A stretch of DNA of 64,000 nt from JAJRAN01 sp963827135 (GCA_963827135.1 CAWGZX010000008.1:62001-126000); one strand, 5' to 3'. Numbered from the stretch's first letter, positions 27,126 through 36,398 are shown. Notes: generated from the sequence alone by a model not told the origin. Numbers and translations are program-made.

Positions 27126-29007
27126 TCACTTGTCGTCGTCGACTATCTTGTAGTCGGCGTCGACGTATCCGTCCTTCCCGCCCTTCCCGTCGTCGGAGGG
27201 CGGCGGGCCTCCCGCTGCCTGTTGGCCCTGCTGGCCCTGCTGGCCTTGCGCCTTCTTCGACGCCTCGGAGTAGACGCGCTCCGAGACCGCGTACATCTCC
27301 TTGGTCAGGGCGTCGATCTTGGACTTGATCGCGTTCGCATCGCCGCCCTTGTTGGCCTCCTTCAGCTCCTCGATGGCCTTCTGGATCTTCTCCCTCTCTT
27401 CGCTGGATACCTTATCGGAATGCTCGACCAGCATCTTCTCGGTGTTGTAGATAAGGGAGTCGGACTGGTTCATCAGGTCCACCTTATCGCGGCGCTTCTT
27501 GTCGTCCTCGGCGAAGCGCTCCGCCTCTTTGATGGCCCGCTCCACCTCGTCCTTGCTCATCTTCTTGGCGGCGGTGATGGTGATCTTCTGCTCCTTGCCG
27601 GTCCCGAGGTCCTTGGCCTGGACGTTGACGATGCCGTTGGCGTCGATGTCAAAGGCCACCTCGATCTGCGGCACGCCCCTCGGCGCGGGCGGGATGCCGG
27701 TGAGCTGGAACTTGCCCAGGGAGACGTTGTCCGCGGCCATCTCGCGCTCGCCCTGCAGCACGTGTATCTCCACCGCCGGCTGGTTGTCGCTGGCGGTGGA
27801 GAAGATCTGCGACTTGCGCGTCGGGATGGTGGTGTTGCGCTCGATCAGCTTGGTCGCCACCCCGCCCAAGGTCTCGATGCCGAGGGACAGCGGCGTCACG
27901 TCCAGCAGCAGGACGTCCTTGACCTCCCCGGAAAGGACCGCGGCCTGGATGGCTGCGCCCATGGCCACGCACTCCATCGGGTCAACGCCGCTCTGGATTT
28001 TCTTGCCCACATAGTCCTCTACGAACTTCTGCACGATGGGCATGCGCGTCGGCCCGCCGACGAGGATAACGTGCGTCGATCTTCTCCGGATCGAGCTTGG
28101 CGTCCTTCAGGGCTTGGTCGAAGGCGCGCGGCAGCGATCCACGATGGGGTTCACCAGCTCTTCCAGCTTGGCCCGGTTGATGTTCATGGTCAGATGCTTG
28201 GGCCCGCTGGCATCCGCGGAGATGAACGGCAGGTTGATATCCGTGGTCATGGTGGTCGAGAGCTCGATCTTGGCCTTCTCGCAGGCCTCGCGCACCCTGC
28301 ACATGGCCATCTTATCCTTGTTCAGGTCCACCCGCTCTCCTTCTGAACTGGTCGACCGATGAAGCGATCATGACATCGTCCATGTCCGTGCCGCCCAGCT
28401 GCGTGTCGCCGGAGGTGGATGAGCACCTCGAAGACGCCGTCGGCGAACTCCATGATCGTCACGTCCAAGCGTCCCGCCGCCCAGGTCGAAGACCATGATC
28501 TTATGCTCCTTGTCGCCCTTGTCCAGTCCGATAGGCCAGGGCGGCCGCGGTAGGCTCGTTGATGATGCGCACGACCTCCAGGCCGGCTATGGCGCCCGCA
28601 TCCTTGGTCGCCTGCCTCTGGTTGTCGTTGAAGTAGGCCGGGACGGTGATGACCGCCTTGGTGACCGATTCCCCGAGGTAGGCCTCCGCATCCCTCTTGA
28701 TCTTCTGCAGGATGAAGGCGGAGATCTGCTGCGGGGTGAACTCCTTGCCGGAGACGCGGACCTTGTAGTCCGTGCCCATCTTCCTCTTGATGGCAGCGAT
28801 GGTCGCCTCCGGGTTGGAGACGGCCTGGCGCTTAGCCGGCTCTCCCACCAGCAGCTGCCCGTCCTTGGTGAACGCCACGTACGAAGGGAACGCCTTGCCC
28901 CCCAAGCTGGTGCCCTCCGCGCTCGGGATTATAGCTGGGCGGCCGCCCTCCATGACTGCCGCCGCGGAATTGCTCGTGCCTAGATCGATGCCGATAATCT
29001 TAGCCAT
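27126..29007 (-). CDS. dnaK: chaperone DnaK (Hsp70), several frame breaks at 28.07-28.53 kb
   Basis: An ATP-driven Hsp70 of about 627 residues when the pieces are joined. The first piece begins IIGIDLGTSNSAAAVMEGG and ends at NEPTAAALAYR. The last begins at RMPIVQKFVEDYVGKKIQSG and contains the substrate domain, ending DADYKIVDDDK. Between them the family consensus jumps frames at about 28530, 28467, 28420, 28330-28345 (two), 28123 and 28072. Each junction is fixed by a single inserted or missing base. The encoded residues (MVFDLGGG, DLNKDKMAMCRVREACEKAK, MNINRAKLEELVNPIVDRC) are otherwise normal. Consensus error is the simplest explanation. GGAGGCTGAA precedes the ATG at 29007, one base after the grpE stop. 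Confidence 0.9.
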
Positions 29008-29008
29008 T

Positions 29009-29548
29009 CTATTCAGCCTCCTTATTGCTCTTTCCAACACGCACCTTGGCGTGCCTGATAACTCGATTACCCATGAGATATCCTTTCTGGTAGGTCTCGT
29101 AGACCTTGCCTTCCTCGCCCTCGCAAACCGCCAGGGCCTCGTGCAGGTCGGGGTCGAAGACGCTCATCTCGGGCATCTCCCTCAACCCATAGGAGCGCAG
29201 CAAGGCCATGAGGTTCCCTCTTATCTGAGCCACGCCCTTGCGCAGCTCCTCCTCCCCGAGGCTCGGTGCTTGGGCGCGGTCCAGGTCGTCGAGGGTGGTG
29301 AGGAGGTCCAGGACCAGGCGGTCGTTGGCCGCCTTGGTGAAGTCCTCCTTGTCGCGCTGCGCCCTTTTGCGGTAATTGTCGAAATCGGCCTGGATGCGCT
29401 TCGCCAGCTCCAGGTATTCCTTGTTGGCAGCCTTTTGTGAATCCAGCTCGGCGCGGAGCGCCAGCAGTTCCTGCTTCAGCTCCTCTGCCTGCGCCTTGTC
29501 CTCCGGCGCCTTGCCTTGCTCTGGGCCGTTCGCAGCACCTTCGGGCAT
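29009..29548 (-). CDS. grpE: nucleotide exchange factor GrpE
   Basis: A 179-residue GrpE that releases ADP from DnaK. The N-terminal third is an acidic, Gln/Glu-rich coiled coil (EELKQELLALRAELDSQKAANKEYLELAKR). The core contains RIQADFDNYRKRAQRDKEDF and DLLTTLDDLDRAQ, and the beta domain has EMSVFDPDLHEALAV and KGYLMGNRVIRHAKVRVGKS, the usual GrpE ending. First gene of the grpE-dnaK-dnaJ unit; the dnaK start follows its stop by one base. It lies 98 bases downstream of the thermosome stop on the same strand, so a joint heat-shock transcript is possible. Confidence 0.95.
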   Translation of the reverse strand: MPEGAANGPEQGKAPEDKAQAEELKQELLALRAELDSQKAANKEYLELAKRIQADFDNYRKRAQRDKEDFTKAANDRLVLDLLTTLDDLDRAQAPSLGEEELRKGVAQIRGNLMALLRSYGLREMPEMSVFDPDLHEALAVCEGEEGKVYETYQKGYLMGNRVIRHAKVRVGKSNKEAE

Positions 29549-29646
29549 TGCCTCTTCCTCGGGACGCGACTCTATCGCTTATGACTCCAAAACTCTTTTG
29601 GAAAGTGGTTCTGCGGAGGGCTTGCGCCCTCCTAAGTGATTGGCGC

Positions 29647-31294
29647 TCAATCCATGTCGCCCAGGCCCTCGTCGGACCCAGGCATGCCGCCCCTTCCGCC
29701 CATGCCGCCGCCAGGGCCTCCCTTGGAGGCGATGACGTCGTCGATCCTGAGGATCATGACCGCGGCATCCGTGGCGGAGTTGATGGCCTGCTTGCCCACG
29801 CGGAAGGGTTCGAGGACGTTCAGCTTGTGCATGTCCTCGACCTTGCCCGCGTAGACGTTGAGGCCGGCGAACTTCTTCCCCGCCTTATGCGCCTTGCGCA
29901 TCTCGATGAGGATGTCGATCGGGTCCAGGCCGGCGTTCTCGGCGAAGGCCGTGGGGATGACCTCCAGGGCCGAGGCGTAGGCGTCGATGGCGATCTGCTC
30001 GCGGCCCCCGACGGATGCGGAGTACTCGCGCAGCCTGAGCGCGATCTCGACCGCGGTGCTGCCGCCACCGGTGATCATCTTGCCGTCCTCGATGGCGACC
30101 GCGACTACCGAGGTCGCGTCCTCGAGGGAGCGCTCGATCTCGTCCACGACGTGCTCGGTGCCTCCACGGATGAGAATGCTGATCGCCTTCGGGTTCTTGC
30201 AGCCGATGACGAAGGTCATCTCCTCCTCCTGAATCTTGCGCACCTCCACTATGTCGGCGTTGCCCAGGTCGGCGGGGTCGAGCTCGTCCAGCTTAGTGAC
30301 GACGACGGCGCCCGTGGCCTTGGCGAGCTTCTCCATGTCGCTCTTCTTGACGCGGCGGCCGGCGTAGATCTGCTCCTTGGCCAGGAAGTGCTGGGCCAGG
30401 TCGTCGATGCCCTTCTGGCAGAAGACGACGTTGGCGCCGGACTTCTTGATCTTGTCGACCATCTTCTTCAGCATGCGCTCCTCCTCCTGGAGGAAGGCCT
30501 GGCCATCTGTGACGGCTCGGTGATCTCGATCTTGGCGTCGATCTCGGTCTTCTTGATCTCCAGGGCGGCGTCGAGCAGAGCGATCTTGGCCTTCTTGAGC
30601 TTCTTGGGCATGCCCGGGTGCACGGGTTCCTTGTCGACGATGATGCCCTCGATGATCTGGGTGTCGTCCATTGACGCGCCCTGCTTCTTCACGATCTGGA
30701 TATTGTCATGTCGACGAACCACTTGCCGTCGGTCTTCTCCGCGACCTGCATCACGGCCTCGACCGCGACGTCGGCCAGGTGCTCCCTGCTGCCCACGATG
30801 GTCTTGGACATCATGGACGTCATGGCGATCTTGCGCAGGGTGTCCTTGTCGTCGATGTCGACGTCCTCCGCCACGGTCTCCAGGACCTCCAATGCCTTCA
30901 CGGCCGCCATTCTGTAGCCGGTGATGACGATGGTTGGGTGGATGTTGGCGTCGAGGAGGTCTATTGCCTTCTTCAGCAGCTCGCCAGCGAAGATGACGGC
31001 GGTGGTGGTTCCGTCGCCGCACTCCTCGTCCTGCGTCTTCGCGACCTCGACCAGCATCTTGGCGGCGGGGTGCTGGACGTCGATCTCCTTCAGTATGGTG
31101 ACGCCATCGTTGGTGATTATGATGTCTCCTAGGCTGTCGACGAGCATCTTATCCATGCCGCGGGGGCCGAGGGTGCTGCGGACCGCGTCAGCGATGGCGC
31201 GGGCGGCTTGTATGTTGTTGTACTGGGCGTCCTTGCCCTTATCCCTCTTGGTCCCTTCCTTGAGGATGAGTATCGGTGTTTGACCCATTCCCAT
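29647..31294 (-). CDS. thermosome (group II chaperonin) subunit, two frame breaks
   Basis: A group II chaperonin subunit of about 549 residues when joined. The N-terminal piece contains ARAIADAVRSTLGPRGMDKML, IIITNDGVTILKEI and EECGDGTTTAVIFAGELL, with the ATP site GDGTTT. The C-terminal piece contains VVVTKLDELDPADLG and GGGSTAVEIALRLREY and ends in a Gly/Met-rich tail (GGGMGGRGGMPG). Frame changes occur near 30707, where one G is missing in GAC ATG GAC, and near 30500. Both junctions keep the family consensus, so sequence error is likely. The start at 31294 is chosen for GGAGGTAATGAC just before the ATG. The gene runs towards grpE. Confidence 0.92.
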
Positions 31295-31361
31295 GTCATT
31301 ACCTCCAGATAGTTTACAAATATGCCATTCTAGCCTCAAGCTAGCGGGCAGTAGGATGTTT

Positions 31362-31378
31362 GTTCTTCTATATAAGCG
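31362..31378 (-). promoter_or_regulatory. TATA box of the thermosome gene
   Basis: On the minus strand the sequence reads GCTTATATAGAAG, a strong archaeal TATA element about 75-80 bases before the ATG at 31294. The predicted leader of about 50 bases carries the ribosome site GGAGGT and a small inverted repeat CTAGC/GCTAG at 31330-31334 and 31340-31344. The repeat could be a heat-shock regulator site or an RNA hairpin; this is inference. Confidence 0.55.
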
Positions 31379-31529
31379 TTGCTCACTGGAGGGGGCGGTC
31401 AGAAGCGGCTAAGGGGATACTTCCATGATACATTGGCCAAGCATAAACCCGACGGCTGGAGGTTGCGTATAGGGGATAGTTCTTTATCGGGAGGGATGAT
31501 TCAGTGAATCGAAGCCGGAGGACCGTACC

Positions 31530-31997
31530 TTGGGAGACCTGGAAACCTGCTTAGCCCTGCTATTCAAGCGCAAGGGCAAGAACATACTCTCTGAGAAGGA
31601 GTTCGTCTTCTCCGCGAGCATGGACTTCAGGTGGTTCTCGCCCAAGGAGGCGCAAGCCCTCCTGGAGATGGGCATCAAGCGCGGCCTGTTGGAGCGAACC
31701 GACGGCATGGTCAAGCCGGCCTTCGATTACAAGACCATCGAGATCCCGGTGAACTACCGGCCTTGCAAGGACCTTCTCAAGGAGGTCGAACCGGACGTTT
31801 CATTGTTCTCTCTCATCCTCGACGATATGGCCAAGGCCTCGGGGCAGAAGAAGCGGGACCTGGTGGCCAAGGTCAACCGGGTGCAGGACCGGTTGGGCGT
31901 GGATATCGAGGTGGCGGCGCTCTCCTTGGCCAAGGAGATAGGGATCGATGTCGCCCCTTATGTAGAGCGAGCTAAAAGGGAGATAATGGCGCGCTGA
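31530..31997 (+). CDS. DUF2240 family protein
   Basis: A 155-residue soluble archaeal protein. It shows the DUF2240 pattern: LLFKRKGKNILSEKEFVFSASMDFRWFSPKEAQALLEMGIKRGLLE, then VKPAFDYKTIEIPVNYRP. The first part looks like a winged-helix fold, and the C-terminal half is helical. Function unknown. The start codon is TTG at 31530, in GACCGTACCTTGGGAGACC; no better ATG exists upstream in frame. It converges with the aMBF1 gene, the stops lying one base apart. Confidence 0.8.
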   Translation: MGDLETCLALLFKRKGKNILSEKEFVFSASMDFRWFSPKEAQALLEMGIKRGLLERTDGMVKPAFDYKTIEIPVNYRPCKDLLKEVEPDVSLFSLILDDMAKASGQKKRDLVAKVNRVQDRLGVDIEVAALSLAKEIGIDVAPYVERAKREIMAR

Positions 31998-31998
31998 T

Positions 31999-32517
31999 TC
32001 ACTCCTTCTTCTTGGCCTGCTTGATGAAGTGCTCCATGGTGATGCCCCCGCCGTGCTTGGCGCTCTTGGGGTCCTGTTGCACCAGAGGCACCTTTTCGAT
32101 GAGAACGATGTTCAGCTCCTTCTCCAGCTTGGCCACTAGAACATCGTCGGGCTTGAGGTGCCCCGACTCCACCTTCGATAAGGTCGAAGCCTTCTCGCTG
32201 ATCTTGGCGGCGAGCTGCTCCGTCTTCCAGCCCCGGGCGTTGCGCGCGTCCCGGATGCGCTCGGCGTAATTGTCCACGAGCTCGAAGACCTCTTCTTCCT
32301 TGTAGATGTCGCGCGTCCTCATCCTCCGCTCCCTCTGCTCCAGCCTAGAGGCAATGACCACCTTGGTCGGGGATTCCTTGGCCCCTGCCTTCGGTTTGTC
32401 ACCGAAGCGCTGGCAATCCTTGCAGACCTTCATTTGCGCCCCTTCGATCCAGGTCGAGCGGGTCTCAGGCACCTCCTTGCCGCAGAGTTCACAAATCATG
32501 CCGATCGTCGTACTCAA
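31999..32517 (-). CDS. multiprotein bridging factor aMBF1
   Basis: A 172-residue archaeal transcription coactivator homologue. An N-terminal zinc ribbon (ICELCGKEVPETRSTWIEGAQMKVCKDC, CxxC...CxxC) is followed by a basic linker and a Cro/C1-type helix-turn-helix: RIRDARNARGWKTEQLAAKISEKASTLSKVESG. The C-terminal helix resembles LEKELNIVLIE. The family binds ribosomes and TBP in archaea. An internal ATG at 32499 (ICELCG) is the better family start. The gene is divergent from the PAN gene, sharing a 250-base intergenic region rich in palindromes. Confidence 0.92.
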   Translation of the reverse strand: MSTTIGMICELCGKEVPETRSTWIEGAQMKVCKDCQRFGDKPKAGAKESPTKVVIASRLEQRERRMRTRDIYKEEEVFELVDNYAERIRDARNARGWKTEQLAAKISEKASTLSKVESGHLKPDDVLVAKLEKELNIVLIEKVPLVQQDPKSAKHGGGITMEHFIKQAKKKE

Positions 32518-32595
32518 TTCCGCGTCGCTAGATAATAGTTGCGAGATGCGTCTTGAAGATGAGGGGGGGCTTTGCCGCAGTCGTTCTTAGCGCGA

Positions 32596-32766
32596 ACCAA
32601 TTATTATCCTAATTGATAATTATAAATATATTCTCCTAGGACGAAAAAATGAGCTATCCAGAAGATGTTATCATATTGCGCTATCCTTATCGATAAGGAT
32701 GTCAAAAACGAGCATGGTTCTCGAAGATTTCAAATAGCACCCGCCTTTATATTGAGGACGAGCGGA
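32596..32766. promoter_or_regulatory. palindrome-rich intergenic region between aMBF1 and PAN
   Basis: This AT-rich stretch contains a perfect 18-bp palindrome at 32683-32700 (ATCCTTATC/GATAAGGAT, no spacer), a related half-site pair TTATC/GATAA at 32604-32608 and 32615-32619, and another TTATC near 32669. A TATA-like TTATAAATATA lies at about 32620-32631 and a second (CTTTATATTG) at 32745-32754, close before the PAN start. The repeated TTATC/GATAA motif looks like a regulator binding site for one or both genes. Confidence 0.5.
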
Positions 32767-33993
32767 ATGGCTGAGGTGAATTGTACGAAAGAGCCCCAGG
32801 TTGAGGAACTCGTTAACGAGATGAGAGAGAAAATTGAGGTCCTGGAGCGTAGGAACGCCGAGCTGCTGGAGGAGATTCGCCGCGTAGAGGGCGAGAAGCG
32901 CTACGTGGAGAGCGAGCTGTTCCGCATACAGAAGGAGCTCAAGCGCATGCGCTCGGAGATGGAGCGCCTGAAATCGCCGCCCTTGATCATCGGGTCCATC
33001 AAGGATCTCCTGGCAGATGGGAGGGTGATAGTCAAGAGCTCGACCGGGCCGGACTTCATAGTCACCACTTCCGAGTACGTGCCGACCGAGGACCTGGAGG
33101 TCGGGGCCAGGGTGGCTTTGAACAAGCAGACCTTGGCGGTCATGGGCGTGCTCCCGCCCTCGCTGGACCCGATAGTCATCGGGGCTGAGATCATCGAAAA
33201 GCCTGCCCTGTCCTACAAGGACATCGGAGGCCTGGACGAGCAGATACTCGAGGTAAGGGAGGCGGTGGAGGACCCTCTACTGAAACCTGAGCTTTACAAG
33301 AAGGTCGGCATCGAGCCGCCCAAGGGAGTCCTGCTGGTCGGACCGCCTGGCACAGGCAAGACGCTAATCGCCAAGGCCGTGGCCCATCAGACCAACGCCA
33401 CCTTCATCCGTTTCGTGGGAAGCGAGCTGGTGCAGAAGTACATTGGCGAGGGGGCGAGGCTGGTGCGGGAGCTGTTCGAGCTGGCCAAGGAGAAAGCGCC
33501 CAGCATCGTGTTCATCGATGAGCTGGACTCCATCGGCGCCAAGCGCCTGGAGGTCGCCACCTCAGGGGACCGCGAGGTGCAAAGGACGCTCATGCAACTG
33601 CTTGCCGAGCTGGATGGTTTCAACCCTATAAGCGATGTCAAGATCATCGGGGCCACCAACCGCCCGGACATATTGGACGAGGCGCTCCTGCGCCCGGGTC
33701 GTTTCGATCGCATCATAGAGATACCGATCCCCAACTTCGAGGCCCGCAACGAGATCTTCAAGATCCACATGAGCCGGATGTCCATAGACCAGACGGTCAT
33801 CGCCGTCGACCTTGCCCTTAAGACCGAGGGCGCGACCGGGGCGGACATCAAGGCCATATGCACCGAGGCGGGCATGTTCACCATCCGCGAGAACCGCGAC
33901 GTGGTGCAGATGAGCGACTTCGAGAGGGCCATCACCAAGGTCCTGGACATCGAGGAGCCCAAGTGCACCGAAGCAGGCGTGATGTTCGCCTGA
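32767..33993 (+). CDS. pan: proteasome-activating nucleotidase PAN
   Basis: A 408-residue AAA+ unfoldase that feeds proteins to the archaeal 20S proteasome. Residues 5-75 form a coiled coil (EKIEVLERRNAELLEEIRRVE). An OB domain follows (residues about 80-135), then Walker A GPPGTGKT, Walker B IVFIDELDSIG, and arginine fingers in RPGRFDRIIEIP. The C-terminus is MFA, where the proteasome-docking HbYX motif usually has Tyr, so it is a conservative Phe variant. The frame is open to 32665, but the ATG at 32767 gives the normal family length. Members of Thermoplasmatales proper often lack PAN, so its presence is informative for placement. Confidence 0.95.
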   Translation: MAEVNCTKEPQVEELVNEMREKIEVLERRNAELLEEIRRVEGEKRYVESELFRIQKELKRMRSEMERLKSPPLIIGSIKDLLADGRVIVKSSTGPDFIVTTSEYVPTEDLEVGARVALNKQTLAVMGVLPPSLDPIVIGAEIIEKPALSYKDIGGLDEQILEVREAVEDPLLKPELYKKVGIEPPKGVLLVGPPGTGKTLIAKAVAHQTNATFIRFVGSELVQKYIGEGARLVRELFELAKEKAPSIVFIDELDSIGAKRLEVATSGDREVQRTLMQLLAELDGFNPISDVKIIGATNRPDILDEALLRPGRFDRIIEIPIPNFEARNEIFKIHMSRMSIDQTVIAVDLALKTEGATGADIKAICTEAGMFTIRENRDVVQMSDFERAITKVLDIEEPKCTEAGVMFA

Positions 33994-34070
33994 GCTCGCA
34001 AACCCTTTCGTGAATTCTATTCCTTTCTCGCTCCAGATCGAATGCTGAAGGACCGATGGGGCGTCATTTC

Positions 34071-34313
34071 TTATTTGCGAAAGAGGCGCTTCTTCTTTTC
34101 CTTCTCCGGCTCATTTGGAGTACTCGACATGGCCGCCCGCTCCTCTTCCAAGACCTTGACCTCTTCTTCGGTTAGTTCGAGCTCGATCACCACCGGCCCG
34201 ATGTAATCGCAATCGTGGCAATGGTAGACCCTGCCGGTCATCCCCCCGAGGTCGTAGAAGATGTTGGGTGATTTGCACTGGGGGCACTGCAGGAGCACGA
34301 CCGACTTGCTCAT
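34071..34313 (-). CDS. small zinc-ribbon protein
   Basis: An 80-residue protein with a two-knuckle zinc ribbon, LLQCPQCKSPNIFYDLGG then RVYHCHDCDYIGPVVIE (CxxC x19 CxxC), and an acidic then basic tail (EEEVKVLEEERAAM, KEKKKRLFRK). It resembles transcription-type or translation-type ribbons, but I cannot name a function. It lies 37 bases downstream of the GPN GTPase gene on the same strand, so the two may be co-transcribed. Confidence 0.75.
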   Translation of the reverse strand: MSKSVVLLQCPQCKSPNIFYDLGGMTGRVYHCHDCDYIGPVVIELELTEEEVKVLEEERAAMSSTPNEPEKEKKKRLFRK

Positions 34314-34350
34314 GAGCTTCGGATGGCGCCGGTCATAGAAGGATGTTACC

Positions 34351-35127
34351 CTAATCGGTTCGCAGGTCCTCTCCGCCTTCCATCGAGAGCTGGATGTGGT
34401 AGTATATGTCCTCGAGACCGAGCTGAGCCTCGGCCGAGACCGGGATCAGCTCGCGGTACATGCCTACGCTCTCCATGGCCTTGAGCAGTTCGACGCTCTG
34501 GATGTTGCTAGCGCTGAACTCCCCATCGGTGAGGGCGTTGTACAGGGCGTAGGGGTCCTCGGACCAGGCCTTCAGCTCCTCCAGCTTGCTCTCCTCGAGG
34601 GTGTCGGCCTTGGAGAGTACGTTAAGGAAGGGGACACTGAAGCGGAAATGGGTCAATGCGCAGAGCATCAGCGTGGAAACGAAGCCGTTGGGCGTCTTGG
34701 CCAGGGCAGGATCGGAGAGGAAGATCAGGAATGACTCCTCCCGTCCCAGGACGTCCATTATGACCTGGCTGGATTGACGGAAGGCGAAAAGTTCCATCTG
34801 ACCAGGGGTATCGATCAATATATAGTTGGTCTTGAAGCCTTCGATGACCTCGGCAATCTCCTTGGCATTCAAGGCCATCATGTCGGCGCAGACGATCTGA
34901 GCGCCGTTCGGACCCAGCGAGTATTCCTTCATGACTTCTTCGACCTTGACCCAGTCGCGGATATCGACGTCCGGCTCATAGGGGATGTACTCGGCGCCGG
35001 GATCGAGGTTCAAGGTGATCGTGTCCAGCCCTTGGAGCGTCATCCACTCCTTAAATGCCCACACTAGAGATGACTTGCCGCTTCCCGCTGTGCCGACGAA
35101 GTAGATGTTCTTGGCCATGCATTGCAC
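34351..35127 (-). CDS. GPN-loop GTPase
   Basis: A 258-residue P-loop GTPase of the GPN family, linked in eukaryotes to RNA polymerase II assembly. Walker A is FVGTAGSGKSSLVWAF, the defining insert is EYSLGPNGAQIV, and the DxxG motif lies in YILIDTPGQMELFAFR. The base-recognition region is FLNVLSKADTLEE. An internal ATG at 35118 (AKNIYFVGTAGS) may be the actual start. The archaeal protein is presumed to form a homodimer. The small zinc ribbon gene follows in the same direction. Confidence 0.92.
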   Translation of the reverse strand: MQCMAKNIYFVGTAGSGKSSLVWAFKEWMTLQGLDTITLNLDPGAEYIPYEPDVDIRDWVKVEEVMKEYSLGPNGAQIVCADMMALNAKEIAEVIEGFKTNYILIDTPGQMELFAFRQSSQVIMDVLGREESFLIFLSDPALAKTPNGFVSTLMLCALTHFRFSVPFLNVLSKADTLEESKLEELKAWSEDPYALYNALTDGEFSASNIQSVELLKAMESVGMYRELIPVSAEAQLGLEDIYYHIQLSMEGGEDLRTD

Positions 35128-35198
35128 CTTTTCGATTCTGCATCATTGGCGGCTTCCTTAAACTATCGGATGAGCGCGCGCCTTCTTCCGACGGATAT

Positions 35199-35804
35199 CT
35201 AAGGTCGACAATCCCTGCTCGACACTGGCTTCGCCATCAGGTATCCGCCGAAGATCATCATCCATATGAGAGCTGGATAGGCGATCATCCTCTCCACGCC
35301 GCCATGGCCGATGCTGCCCGACATATCGATGGTTCCAGAGTCGACCAGGATCATCGTCACCAGGAAGATCAAGCCGACCATCCCGGCTAGGATGGAGACC
35401 GCCTTGAGTGCTCCGTGCAATTTGAGGCCCACCAGAATCGCCTCTAGGTTAAGGAACAGGAACGCAAAGAGGGCGAAAAGACCGTGAACGCCCAGCGGGC
35501 TGTCCAGGGGAATGAGCCCTGCGCCCATGGCTCCTATCCCACCGAGGCAGAATATCGTTAGCAGGACCTTGTCTCCGAGCGATCTGAAGAGGAAATAACC
35601 GGCCACAAGGTTCATCAGGCCGATGGCAAAGAGGGATGCGTTGAAGAACAACCTTGTTTCAGGAATTGTGCCAAGGTCGCTGATGGCATTATCATGCATG
35701 CTGTATCCTGGGGCGACCGCCTCCAGGAGCATCATCATTACCATGAATTGACCAGCCCCTAGGGCTAGGAGCAATCCAGATGTGGCCTCGTTGTCGTATC
35801 TCAT
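35199..35804 (-). CDS. DUF998 family membrane protein
   Basis: A 201-residue membrane protein with six helices. The family marks are YSMHDNAISDLGTIPETRLFF after the first helix and SGSIGHGGVERMIAYPALIWMM near the end. DUF998 proteins have no firm function. The ATG at 35804 (RYDNEATSGLLLALGAGQF) is preferred because a T-rich TATA-like element (CTTTTTATCC) lies about 35 bases upstream. The frame extends to an ATG at 35891, which would add 29 residues without family match. It is the last of several minus-strand genes; the DUF3303-like gene diverges from it. Confidence 0.8.
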   Translation of the reverse strand: MRYDNEATSGLLLALGAGQFMVMMMLLEAVAPGYSMHDNAISDLGTIPETRLFFNASLFAIGLMNLVAGYFLFRSLGDKVLLTIFCLGGIGAMGAGLIPLDSPLGVHGLFALFAFLFLNLEAILVGLKLHGALKAVSILAGMVGLIFLVTMILVDSGTIDMSGSIGHGGVERMIAYPALIWMMIFGGYLMAKPVSSRDCRP

Positions 35805-36017
35805 CACGTCTGGCGCCCCACAGGATTTCTTGGATAAAAAGCCTACGGGGGGAAGCCACGCCCTTCGGGCAGCATCGAAACCCATATCCATCCAATCAGC
35901 AGAACGAATCCTGCCCCCATTGTGGCGAACACCTTCAGATGCTCAATTCGTGCAATTAGTTAGAACCTGATAGGTTCCTTCTGAACCGGGTTGAGGGCTC
36001 TAAGTGTGTTGAGCGAA

Positions 36018-36050
36018 TCTCGACGATTGCCGTCGAAAATATATCGTGAT
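36018..36050 (+). promoter_or_regulatory. TATA box with upstream inverted repeat before the DUF3303-like gene
   Basis: AAAATATATCG at about 36038-36048 is a good archaeal TATA element, about 60 bases before the ATG at 36105. Just upstream lies the inverted repeat TCGACG-ATTGC-CGTCGA (36020-36036), which could bind a regulator near the BRE. Ribosome site GGAGGTG lies at 36091-36097. Confidence 0.45.
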
Positions 36051-36104
36051 TAGAAGGAAGAGGCAAGTACAGGTGGCTTGGAGCATAGTTCGGAGGTGCT
36101 CAAG

Positions 36105-36398
36105 ATGTGCTATCTGTTTGTACATACCTGGAAGAAAGAGGACTTCAAGACCGTGGCGAAGAAAGTGATTGAGGCCATGCCCGGGGTCCCTAAAGGCTCG
36201 AGCATGGTCAGCAGTCAGGTCGATGCGCGTCTGACCGGCGCTTGGTGCGTGTGGGACACGGAGAAACCGGAGGAAGTAAAGAGCTACCTGGTAAAGGCGG
36301 TTCCTGAGATGCATACCACTGAGATAATCCCCGTCCTACAATTCGTCCCAGTGGGCGGAGATTCGTTCAAAATAATGCACGTCCTCGCTAGTCAATAA
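36105..36398 (+). CDS. small DUF3303-like protein
   Basis: A 97-residue protein beginning CYLFVHTWKKEDFKTVAKKV, with MPGVPKGSSMVSSQVD, AWCVWDTEKPEEVKSYLV and ending in a beta segment IIPVLQFVPVG. This pattern fits the ferredoxin-like, dimeric alpha-beta barrel type of DUF3303 proteins. The function is unknown. The ATG at 36105 is chosen for GGAGGTG at 36091-36097; the frame opens earlier at 36078. It stands alone between the DUF998 gene and the unknown at 36.5 kb. Confidence 0.7.
   Translation: MCYLFVHTWKKEDFKTVAKKVIEAMPGVPKGSSMVSSQVDARLTGAWCVWDTEKPEEVKSYLVKAVPEMHTTEIIPVLQFVPVGGDSFKIMHVLASQ

Noticed and set aside
27222..28346. 374-residue plus-strand frame over dnaK
   Set aside because: Low-complexity Leu/Gly/His-rich antisense shadow of dnaK with no start signal.
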